Part shown: in pieces, positions 7,434 to 14,913 of the stretch
How the letters are laid out: each line of letters opens with the position of its first letter
Position numbering within the stretch: the stretch's first letter is position 1
Origin: a bacterium
GTDB lineage: Bacteria; Armatimonadota; Fimbriimonadia; Fimbriimonadales; Fimbriimonadaceae
DNA length: 64,000 nucleotides
Reading direction: 5' to 3'
Assembly (NCBI GenBank): GCA_027485645.1
Contig: JAIXQR010000007.1
Span: 620,001 to 684,000, forward strand
The notes under the pieces: generated by a model
What the model was told of the DNA's origin: nothing
The model's input: the letters and a program-made list of their open reading frames with translations, nothing else
The model's database searches: none
Translations under genes and position numbers: made by a program

Positions 7434-10246
7434 TTCAAAACTCGGATGGGGATCGAGAGAGTCGCCGACTCTAGTCCCGGAGCGCTCGCTCGGATGACCA
7501 CCGAGCCTGCTCCAGACTTGCTCTGAACCAAAACCTGGGCAAGACCGTGGAAAACGCTTCGCGTCCAAGATGGTTCTGTGTCTGGCCCGACCAGTCGGAC
7601 TCCTCCGGTAAACCCACCTTCGCCGCCGTTGTTCTTCACAACGATCGCCAACTCGTTCGCCCCGTTCAAGATCTTCCCGTCCACGCGGAACGAGTGGCTG
7701 GCGTTCCATTCCTTGGTCGTACCAAGCAGTTCACCGTTCAAGAACACCCACCCCAGGTCATCAATCGGCCCAACCGAAATCGACGTAGGCGAATTCACTA
7801 GGGCACCGTCGAAACGCGTTCGGAATACGCCCTGCTCCCCTGGACGCAATTGGTTCTGGCCCAAATCAGCCGGCCGCCAGCCGACGGTATCAAAGTCCGG
7901 CTGAGCAACGGATAGCGTTAGAGGATCGCCATCCGCCATCGTCATCTTCCAGCCTCCAATCTTCGCGGCGTTCGGTTTCGCCAAATACACATCCGGTTCG
8001 TGACTGCTCGGATCGCCGTTTCCGACGCCAATAATCTTCCCGGACCCGGTCGTTTCGAACTTGATGTTCTGGTCCGCCTCCGGCACAATGCGTCCTTCGG
8101 CGTCAACCACCTTCACCGTAATCGGGAGCGTATTCTCCTCTACCGATAACGACGCACCAGGATCGATTTCCAAAAGAATGCGAGCCGCTGGCCCTGTGGT
8201 TTGCACGAGCGTTTCTTGGGCGACTTTTCCGTCCCGGTAGCCCACCGCCTTCAAAGTCCCCGGGGCGTACGGAACCTTCCACTCCAAATGCCCGCCACGC
8301 ACCATGCTTTGCTTGCCCAAGCTCTTCGAGTTCAAGAACAACTCCACCGCTTCGTGATTCGAGAAGACCCAAACATCGACCGGCTTTGAGACATCTTTCG
8401 GCTTGTTCCAATGCGGCAAGACATGCAGCACCGGCTCTTCCGTCCACCAGGCTTTGTAGTAGAACGCCAAGTCTTTCTGGAAACCGCACGTATCCAAAAT
8501 TCCAAAATGACTATTGATGTTTGGCCAGCTATACGGCGTCGGTTCACCGCGATAGTCGAACCCGGTCCAAACAAACCCGCCGCTGAACCAAGGTCGCTCC
8601 AGCGTCGTCCGCCACCAACTCTCCGCCGTCGAACCCCAACTCAGCCGCTGAACGTCATACGCCGCAACGTACGCCTTCTTCGGGTCGTCCAAATACTCCC
8701 CGCGCGTCGTGACCGTGCTACCGACCTCGCTCCCGTGAATATGCTGCTTCGGCCGCGCTTTATGATAAGCGTCTAGCCCGCCAAGGTTGTAGTTGAACCC
8801 GCGCACATCGACCACCGAATTGATGCCGTTCAGCTCTCCGCCGTTGTTCGCCCCGAAAGTCACCGGTCGCGTCGGATCGAGCTGACGAATCGCCGTCATC
8901 ATCGACTTCGCAATCCGGGCCGACTCCGGCGAGTTCTGGGTGCCCCACTCTTCGTTCCCGATCGACCAGAAGATCACGCTCGCGTGATTCCGATCTCGCT
9001 TGACCAACCGCGTCAACTGCGACATCGCTTCTGGACCCGAGCCGAACATCCGTGTCTCATCCAAAACGAGCATCCCAAGCCGATCGCACGCGTCCAAAAC
9101 CTCCGGAGTTGGCGGGTTGTGGCTGCTGCGGTACGCATTGCAACCGAACGCCTTCAGTTGTTTGATCCGCCACACGTTGAGCGAGTCCGGAATCGCCGCC
9201 CCAACGCCGGCATGGTCTTGGTGATTGCACGTTCCTTTGATTCGGACGACCTTCCCGTTGAGCAACAGCCCTTTATCCGGATCGAAATTCACCGTGCGGA
9301 ATCCAATGCGTGTTCGGTAGGAATCCGTTGCCGTTGCAACATCCGCGGTGTAAAGACACGGGTCCTCAATGGACCAAAGGCTTGGCTTAGCCACCTTCAC
9401 CCGCGCAGAAACCGTTGCCGTTTGGTTTGCCCCAATTCGCGCCGGCGAACTCTTACCCTCTCCGACCACCTTGCCCGAACGATCATAGACCTTTACCGTG
9501 GCGACCTGAGAAACCGCGACGTCCGAGTCATTTCGAACCTCCGCGCTCACCACAACTTCCGCTTTTGAACCCAAAACAACGGGCGTCACCGCAACTCCGT
9601 CTTCGACGAAGTGAACCGGAGCCGATTTGGTGAGCCAAACGTGCCGGTAGATCCCTGCGCCTTCGTAGAACCAGCCCTCAAAGTCGCTTGCGTTCGCTCG
9701 AACCACCACAACGTTGCGGCTGCCGTACTTCACAAAATCGGTGAGATCGTACGTTTGCCCGATGTATCCCGACTCATTTCGCCCGAGCAAGTGCCCGTTG
9801 ATCCAGATGTACGCATCCCGATAAATGCCGTCGAACGTGATCCGAATCCGCTTCCCTTCGTCCGATTTCGGAACCTCAAACGACTTTCGGTACCAGCCAA
9901 TCGAGTTCTGCGGAAAGTCGCGACCGACCGGCTTAAAACCGTGCATCATGTCCGAAGTCGGGTCGAAGGGCAGCTCTACCGCCCAGTCGTGCGGCAGATC
10001 GACCGTGCGCCAGTCGGCATCGCTCGTACCAAGCCCAATCGGCCCTGCTTCCGTGCCGGCCTTTCCAAACGCGCTAAACGATCCGCTGCTGAATCCGAAA
10101 TCCTTCTTCGCGTCCGAGGCATGCCCGAGCGCGAACTTCCAATCCGCATCGAAATTGATGCGCTCACCCGCCGAAGCAACTTGCACACCGAGGCAAACTG
10201 CCGCGACGGAAAGGGTGCGGAACCACGAAGACGGGCAAAATCCCAT
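7430..10246 (-). CDS. Beta-galactosidase-type glycoside hydrolase family 2, secreted
   Basis: 938 aa with signal peptide (residues about 1-26, ending QVASA). Domain order fits GalB-type GH2 enzymes: sugar-binding jelly roll (about 28-200, with DLPHDWAVELPF and GWYRKSFEVP), Ig-like domain, TIM barrel (about 310-600), then C-terminal Ig-like and galactose-binding-like domains. The acid/base Glu432 is in SIGNEEWG; the probable nucleophile is Glu507 in HGSEVGS. It probably cleaves beta-galactosides or related plant or algal glycans outside the cytoplasm. Its start lies 19 nt after the stop of the DUF4965 gene, so the two form an operon. The 3' end overlaps the convergent gene by 4 bp. Confidence 0.93.
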   Translation of the reverse strand: MGFCPSSWFRTLSVAAVCLGVQVASAGERINFDADWKFALGHASDAKKDFGFSSGSFSAFGKAGTEAGPIGLGTSDADWRTVDLPHDWAVELPFDPTSDMMHGFKPVGRDFPQNSIGWYRKSFEVPKSDEGKRIRITFDGIYRDAYIWINGHLLGRNESGYIGQTYDLTDFVKYGSRNVVVVRANASDFEGWFYEGAGIYRHVWLTKSAPVHFVEDGVAVTPVVLGSKAEVVVSAEVRNDSDVAVSQVATVKVYDRSGKVVGEGKSSPARIGANQTATVSARVKVAKPSLWSIEDPCLYTADVATATDSYRTRIGFRTVNFDPDKGLLLNGKVVRIKGTCNHQDHAGVGAAIPDSLNVWRIKQLKAFGCNAYRSSHNPPTPEVLDACDRLGMLVLDETRMFGSGPEAMSQLTRLVKRDRNHASVIFWSIGNEEWGTQNSPESARIAKSMMTAIRQLDPTRPVTFGANNGGELNGINSVVDVRGFNYNLGGLDAYHKARPKQHIHGSEVGSTVTTRGEYLDDPKKAYVAAYDVQRLSWGSTAESWWRTTLERPWFSGGFVWTGFDYRGEPTPYSWPNINSHFGILDTCGFQKDLAFYYKAWWTEEPVLHVLPHWNKPKDVSKPVDVWVFSNHEAVELFLNSKSLGKQSMVRGGHLEWKVPYAPGTLKAVGYRDGKVAQETLVQTTGPAARILLEIDPGASLSVEENTLPITVKVVDAEGRIVPEADQNIKFETTGSGKIIGVGNGDPSSHEPDVYLAKPNAAKIGGWKMTMADGDPLTLSVAQPDFDTVGWRPADLGQNQLRPGEQGVFRTRFDGALVNSPTSISVGPIDDLGWVFLNGELLGTTKEWNASHSFRVDGKILNGANELAIVVKNNGGEGGFTGGVRLVGPDTEPSWTRSVFHGLAQVLVQSKSGAGSVVIRASAPGLESATLSIPIRVLN

Positions 10247-10265
10247 CCTCGTGGTTTACCGTAAT

Positions 10266-12263
10266 CTACTTCAGCAATAGCGGCATAAAGACGCCGCCAA
10301 CTACCGATCGCGCCTGGAAACCGACCTGTCGGCCATCGCCCGTCTCGTACCAGTCCGTGAGCGGCACTCGCGATGGAGACTCATTCGCCATCTTCCAAAG
10401 CGGCGCCACGTGCGCGTCAAACTCGGCGCGGGAATCGGCAAGGCAAGCCGTCCAAACGCACCAGTCCAGCTTCGTGTAGCCCTTTCGGTTATCCAGCGGC
10501 AAACCGTACTTTCCTAGTTGCTTCTGGTAGTAGGCGAGCTCCTTCGTATAGACCGCCTTAGGGAAGAGGTTCAGCTTCAGAACCTTGTCCCAAACGAGGT
10601 TGTACTTCTGGCTCCAAGTGCCCGGCTTGTCGAACGCGAGCCGGAAGTGGTCGCCGTCATCCGCCATCTTGACCCATTCAAGCGCCATCTTCTCGGCCGC
10701 TTTTCGCACCGTCGCGCTCTTCTCTTTCGGAGCCCCGAGGTCGTCCAGCAATCCAGCGTAGGCACCCAAAGCCACGATTGCTTTCAAGCTTAGGTTCGAG
10801 TTGTGCGCTAGGTGACCGGCAAAGTCGTCGGTGCAAAGCTGGTTGTCTGGGTCGAGGCCCTTATCCATCAGATACTTCGCCCACTTATCCAGCACCGGCA
10901 GGTACTCACGGATGAACGCCTTCGAGCCGCCCTTCTCCACCAGCGCCGCCGCCAGAATCAGCATGTTGCCGCTCTCTTCCACCGGCATCTGGTTCTCTTC
11001 CGTTCTTTCGCCTCCGCCATAAACTTGCCCGTTAGCTAGCGGATAGGTCCCGAGGTCGTGCGGAGCAAAGTCCCACTTCCAGCGCGGCAAGCTCGCGTAA
11101 ATGAATAGCGGGCGCAGGTTCGCTTCCAGCATCTCCGGGTTGTAGGCCAGCATGATCGGCGCCGCCGGATAGAGAACGTCTACCGTCCCAATGCAGCCGT
11201 TGCTGAAGTTCTCTTTTGAGAACATCATCGGCTTGCCATCGATATCCGCGACGATCTTGTGCGCACCCAGAGACTGTCGATAAGACAGATTCGCGAGATC
11301 GGCGAACTTCTGTCCCCCGGCCGCCTCGGCGTCTTTGCTAATCTGGGCATCCAGCTTCGCGCCTTTTGTCACCCAAGCCGCTTCAGACCGAACCGCGCCT
11401 TCGAGCAGCGATTCGAAGCTCTCCCCCGTTCGTCGCCAGTACGCAGGCACCGGTCGATAGAACCACTCAAGCGAGAACTGGTCGTCATACGCCAGCAGCA
11501 CCGATTGGCTCTTGCCCGCTTCCAGATCAAACACCGAGCTCAGCACCGGCCAAGAGTCGTTCGCCGGTCGTGGCATTCGCAAATCGTCACTGGTCGGCAA
11601 CTCGCCATCCTTAATAAAGGAATCCCGCGCCGCGCGGTCTGCTCCGATCGACGACTCTGCGCCGGACGGTGGTACGACAAACATGCTGCCCCAGTCGATC
11701 CGCAGGTCATCGCCGCGCTTCTGCAAAATTGGCTGTTCTTGGGTACCAATCCGCAAGGCATCCCGCCCCGCAACCTTCACTCGGCCCCAGGTCACCTTCT
11801 GGTCGGTCCGGTTCACCACCCACTCTGCGGTGGTGTCGAAGTAAGTCTTCACATCGTGCCGCCTGCCATCCGCGCTCTCATAACGGAACCGAACGAATGC
11901 CACTGGTCGGGACAGCACGTCGAGATCGTCGATGAACGAAGGCGAGAAGAAATCAACGTGCAGCCGAACCCCGGCCCCTTCGAAGGTGTAAGCCGTCGTC
12001 GTCGCCCGCACCTCAACGCCCACCTGGTTCATCGCCGGAACGTCAACATTCGGCGATCCGCAGAACCGATACGGCTTCCCGTCGATCCGCACAATTCCCA
12101 CCATCGCCATCGTCGACCCGGTCCAGTGCCGCGACCAATCGTCGGTCAACTTATCCGATCCGCTCCAAACGCTGAAATAAGGATCATGGACGATCAACGG
12201 TACGGAAGGCGGGCGGAAATTTGATGCATTCATTGCGAGGCTAACTCCGATCAGCGAGAGCAT
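10266..12263 (-). CDS. Glutaminase A-like protein (DUF4964/DUF5127/DUF4965/DUF1793 architecture)
   Basis: 665 aa. The N-terminus FRPPSVPLIVHDPYFSVWS is the hallmark of this family, followed by DDWSRHWTGSTMAMVGIVRIDGKPYRF. The second half is an alpha/alpha-barrel: NLSYRQSLGAHKIVAD, FSKENFSNGCIGTVDVLYPAAPIMLAYNPE, MPVEESGNMLILAAAL, and the C-terminal GYTKLDWCVWTA segment. The family is named after a fungal glutaminase, but many bacterial members sit in glycan-use loci and are probably glycosidases. Here it precedes a GH2 beta-galactosidase in an operon, which favours carbohydrate work (inference). The signal peptide is weak. Confidence 0.88.
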   Translation of the reverse strand: MLSLIGVSLAMNASNFRPPSVPLIVHDPYFSVWSGSDKLTDDWSRHWTGSTMAMVGIVRIDGKPYRFCGSPNVDVPAMNQVGVEVRATTTAYTFEGAGVRLHVDFFSPSFIDDLDVLSRPVAFVRFRYESADGRRHDVKTYFDTTAEWVVNRTDQKVTWGRVKVAGRDALRIGTQEQPILQKRGDDLRIDWGSMFVVPPSGAESSIGADRAARDSFIKDGELPTSDDLRMPRPANDSWPVLSSVFDLEAGKSQSVLLAYDDQFSLEWFYRPVPAYWRRTGESFESLLEGAVRSEAAWVTKGAKLDAQISKDAEAAGGQKFADLANLSYRQSLGAHKIVADIDGKPMMFSKENFSNGCIGTVDVLYPAAPIMLAYNPEMLEANLRPLFIYASLPRWKWDFAPHDLGTYPLANGQVYGGGERTEENQMPVEESGNMLILAAALVEKGGSKAFIREYLPVLDKWAKYLMDKGLDPDNQLCTDDFAGHLAHNSNLSLKAIVALGAYAGLLDDLGAPKEKSATVRKAAEKMALEWVKMADDGDHFRLAFDKPGTWSQKYNLVWDKVLKLNLFPKAVYTKELAYYQKQLGKYGLPLDNRKGYTKLDWCVWTACLADSRAEFDAHVAPLWKMANESPSRVPLTDWYETGDGRQVGFQARSVVGGVFMPLLLK

Positions 12264-12310
12264 GCCCTAGAATTGCACATCATACGGCACTTTTACCTGC
12301 CCTTTGGAGT

Positions 12311-12329
12311 GCGGCAGCTCTGCTGCCGC
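12311..12329. repeat. Short GC-rich palindrome, possibly a dispersed repeat
   Basis: GCGGCAG and CTGCCGC are 7-bp arms around CTCTG, flanked by TTTGGAGT on the left and TTTGG on the right. Similar 'ctttggagtgcggc...gccgctttgg' elements are spread through some Verrucomicrobia-like genomes in my memory. I see only one copy in this window, so its repeat nature is unproven. It lies in the 12264-12470 gap, where nothing else is visible. Confidence 0.35.
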
Positions 12330-12470
12330 TTTGGGTAACCGGCGCAGTCCAACAATCTGTCTCGTTCTCCGTGCAACCGAGAACTAGGTGGGGATGAGGA
12401 ACCTCGCGAATCTATGGCTTAACGGCGCTTCGGTCATAGCAAGAGCCATATCCAAGTCCACAATCGAGGA

Positions 12471-12800
12471 CTATTCTCTGGATCCTTCGGAATCATCCGC
12501 TTGCTCCAGCGCTGTGCAATGCACAAGCATCAAAACACCACACATCCGAACTATCCTAAAGACGCCAACGGCCCTTACAAGAGAATACGGTTGTTCCTTT
12601 ACTTTCACGAAGGCATATTGAACAAAGGCCCAAGTCACCAAACTAATAACGATTCCGACCCACTGATCAGATTCGCCAGTGAAGAGCCGATAACTGCTCA
12701 CGACAACTAAGCCGAGGCACATCGCAAGAATCAAAAGCAACATCCATCGGGTTGCCCTCACCGTTTTGCTAGGATCCCACGGATTCGACGGCTGCTCCAT
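12471..12800 (-). CDS. Small membrane protein of unknown function
   Basis: 109 aa. Two clear hydrophobic helices (about 18-36, WMLLLILAMCLGLVVVSS; about 48-66, WVGIVISLVTWAFVQYAF), possibly a third near 77-95. No family recognised. Codon use is more AT-rich than its neighbours (many TTG, CTT, TAT and AGG codons), as in the gene at 13071. It sits alone between a short palindrome and a 270-bp empty stretch. It is probably a real gene but could be recently acquired or under weak constraint. Confidence 0.55.
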   Translation of the reverse strand: MEQPSNPWDPSKTVRATRWMLLLILAMCLGLVVVSSYRLFTGESDQWVGIVISLVTWAFVQYAFVKVKEQPYSLVRAVGVFRIVRMCGVLMLVHCTALEQADDSEGSRE

Positions 12801-13070
12801 CTTAAACCAGTCGAGACCGATTCGACATCTTCAGAGAGCCGTTTCCTAGCGTCTCTGCATCCTCACCAAAAATATACAAAGATGCCGTCATGTCCCAATC
12901 AATATCCTACATCGGAAACCGGAGTGAAGCAGTCGATCTGGTCATAAGGACCTCGAAATTCTAGAGCTACAAGTCCGGTACGGTTCATTTTTTGACTGCC
13001 TTCATTCAGAACCGTTTGGGTCTATTTGCTGTCGTGCGCACCCTTACAGCCAACGCACGGACAATCTGTT
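12801..13070. other. Intergenic stretch, AT-richer, no gene seen
   Basis: No convincing frame on either strand and no strong hairpin. The stretch is visibly richer in A and T than the flanks (for example CACCAAAAATATACAAAG near 12866). It may hold promoter sequence for the gene on the minus strand at 12800. Confidence 0.4.
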
Positions 13071-13793
13071 TCACTGGCCACAAGGCGCACCGAGCACCTC
13101 GGCCAGACGCTTCTCAATAGTCAAGACAGAATCCAAAAGCCCACCAAGCGATTCAGACTCGTAAGTTTTGAGTTCCGCTACCTGCTCAAGCGTGAATAGC
13201 GGGCCGGACATCCAGTACGGCTTGCTGCGTTTCAACACCACCCTACCAACCAGGACGAAGCCATTGAAAAGACTTATCCCGGAGAACGTGGCCCGCCTCG
13301 ACGGCTCAATCAGCACTTCGGCATGTCCAGATTCTTTCAAAAGCCGACTGACCTCTTCCGAAATCTCAGAGACAAGTTTCTCTAATCGTCGACAATCGGC
13401 AATCACGCTTAGCTCCGGATCACTTGCGATAAATCTCCGAGGAAACGGGAGTGCGGTGTTTTCGGTTTGAGTACTAAGACAATAGGCTGCGAATGTCAAC
13501 AGATACCCGAACAGCACAAGTCCGCTCAAGGCGCTAAAAATTCCTTTCGGGGAGGCCATCAAACCGATAAAGGCGAGAAACGGGAGTAGATCCGTCCATG
13601 CTAGGTATCGACGGATTTTTGCCCCGTGCACCCACGCCAAGAATGCGAACAAGACGAAACAAAGTGCGGTTACGGCAAGAAAAGGCGCTTGGCTAGATTC
13701 AATCTGAGAAGCTTTCCACCACGCAAAGCCCAGATAAGCAATCACGCAAAAGGCGATCTGCGCATAAACGGATTGTCGTTGTGCCAACTGCAT
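13071..13793 (-). CDS. Multi-helix membrane protein of unknown function
   Basis: 240 aa. Four hydrophobic segments fill the first half (about 8-27, 37-55, 64-82 and 86-106). A cytosolic-looking C-terminal half with a likely coiled-coil (LEKLVSEISEEVSRLLKES) and an alpha/beta region follows. GAGGGA lies about 6 nt before the ATG, a good ribosome-binding site. I do not recognise the family. It is the second gene of the AT-richer patch and may share its origin with the small membrane protein at 12471. Confidence 0.65.
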   Translation of the reverse strand: MQLAQRQSVYAQIAFCVIAYLGFAWWKASQIESSQAPFLAVTALCFVLFAFLAWVHGAKIRRYLAWTDLLPFLAFIGLMASPKGIFSALSGLVLFGYLLTFAAYCLSTQTENTALPFPRRFIASDPELSVIADCRRLEKLVSEISEEVSRLLKESGHAEVLIEPSRRATFSGISLFNGFVLVGRVVLKRSKPYWMSGPLFTLEQVAELKTYESESLGGLLDSVLTIEKRLAEVLGAPCGQ

Positions 13794-13833
13794 CTGACTT
13801 CCCTCACGGATCTAACTTTGCGTAAGAAGGGCC

Positions 13834-14313
13834 CTACTGAACCGCACGAACCGACGGCAACTTCAGCTTCCCGCCCGGCTTGATCCCGAACTTCGACGCC
13901 ATGCCCTGCCGCAGTTCAAGCACGTACTGACTATTCCCCGAACTCGGCAGACCCGACTCCTCGTACGGCTTCCCTTTCTGAATATTCAGCACCTTGCCCG
14001 CCGCATCCAGGTAGATGATGTCCAGCGGCAGCACCGTGTTCCGCATCCAGAAGCTCCGGGGCGCCGCACTCGGGAACACGAACAGGAACCCTTCGGTGTT
14101 CTTCACTTCCTTCGCGGTAAGGAACATCATGCCCTCTTGCCGCTTCGAGTCTGTGTCGCAAACGTAAGCGGTGATTCTGTGGCTACCCTGGGCAAAGCTC
14201 ACTTTCTTCAGGTCAGACAGCTGATAAATCCGATCTGGATTATCAGAAGCAACCACGAAACCGAGGATGGCACTAACCGCGAGAAGGGACAAAGGCTTTT
14301 GTAGTTGCTTCAT
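13834..14313 (-). CDS. DUF192 (COG1430) exported protein
   Basis: 159 aa. Residues 1-23 are a signal peptide (LSLLAVSAILGFVVAS). The DUF192 core is clear: VCDTDSKRQEGMMFL, EGFLFVFPSAAPRSFWMRNTVLPLDIIYLDAAGKV, and the ending YVLELRQGMASKFGIKPGGKL. The family folds as a small beta-barrel and is common in bacteria and archaea, with no established activity. The start lies 41 bp inside the 3' end of leuD in another frame. No later start would keep the signal peptide, so the long overlap is probably real. Confidence 0.88.
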   Translation of the reverse strand: MKQLQKPLSLLAVSAILGFVVASDNPDRIYQLSDLKKVSFAQGSHRITAYVCDTDSKRQEGMMFLTAKEVKNTEGFLFVFPSAAPRSFWMRNTVLPLDIIYLDAAGKVLNIQKGKPYEESGLPSSGNSQYVLELRQGMASKFGIKPGGKLKLPSVRAVQ

Positions 14314-14866
14314 AGCTAGCTATTTGAGGTTCGAAAACTAAAGTCGTTCCGATCAAGTCCCGACCTTCCAAGATGGCTTGCCGATTCCCTTCGTCCACGC
14401 GGAACGGAATCAACTTTTCGCCAACCAAGATCGTGTTCTCCAAGAGATCGACGGTGACTTCGGCCCCGTTGTTCAACGAGGCCAAAACGACATGTTCCGT
14501 TGGACCGAGCTCGATGAGCAAAAGTCCGTTATTGGCGGCGTTCTGCCGAAAGATGTCGCTAAACCCTGGCGAATCAGAGTCGACTCGGCTGATGACAACG
14601 CGGAACCCGGCCTGCTGAATGGCCCACACCGCGTGCTCTCGACTCGATCCGCAGCCGAAGTTCGTCCCAACCACCATAACGCTGGCCCCGGCACTTTCTG
14701 GAAGGTCAAGCGCAAACTCCGGACCGCGGATATCCGCAAAAAGAAGTTCGCCGTAGCCCGATCGCTCGATGCGGCTCAAAAAGCGCGCGGGAATGATGCG
14801 GTCCGTATCTACCTGGTCCCCCGGCACCACTGCGACTTTGCCGGTGTGACGTCCAAACGGTTCCAT
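14273..14866 (-). CDS. leuD: 3-isopropylmalate dehydratase small subunit
   Basis: 197 aa, usual size for LeuD. It is an aconitase swivel domain: VVPGDQVDTDRIIPARFL at residues about 13-30 and the signature GTNFGCGSSREHAVWAI at about 67-83. With LeuC it isomerises 2- and 3-isopropylmalate in leucine synthesis; the swivel protein alone carries no iron-sulphur cluster. leuC is not in this window, so the subunits are unlinked here. A homoaconitase small subunit is the alternative reading. The ATG is exactly 6 nt behind a CATAAT -10 element, predicting a leaderless mRNA. Confidence 0.82.
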   Translation of the reverse strand: MEPFGRHTGKVAVVPGDQVDTDRIIPARFLSRIERSGYGELLFADIRGPEFALDLPESAGASVMVVGTNFGCGSSREHAVWAIQQAGFRVVISRVDSDSPGFSDIFRQNAANNGLLLIELGPTEHVVLASLNNGAEVTVDLLENTILVGEKLIPFRVDEGNRQAILEGRDLIGTTLVFEPQIASYEATTKAFVPSRG

Positions 14867-14872
14867 GCTCCC

Positions 14873-14905
14873 ATTATGAACACGACCGCGCGAAGGCGGG
14901 ATAAT
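14873..14905. promoter_or_regulatory. Back-to-back -10 elements of divergent leuD and trpE
   Basis: On the minus strand CATAAT (14873-14878) is followed by 6 nt and the leuD ATG. On the plus strand GATAAT (14900-14905) is followed by 8 nt and the trpE ATG at 14914. Predicted transcription starts coincide with (leuD) or lie 2 nt before (trpE) the start codons. Only 47 bp separate the two start codons and no ribosome-binding site fits. Confidence 0.5.
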
Positions 14906-14913
14906 GGAGCGGT

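Noticed and set aside
9611-10264. 217-aa plus-strand frame against the GH2 gene
   Set aside because: Shadow of the conserved GH2 N-terminal domain.
11259-12224. 321-aa open frame on the plus strand
   Set aside because: Antisense to the DUF4965 gene, Arg/Pro/His-rich, no domain.
12388-12621. 77-aa plus-strand frame in the AT-richer patch
   Set aside because: No domain or start context; the minus-strand frame here has clear membrane helices.
13060-13085. TGTTTCACTGGCC as a parS-like site
   Set aside because: Only the left half matches the TGTTTCACGTGAAACA consensus; the right half is wrong.
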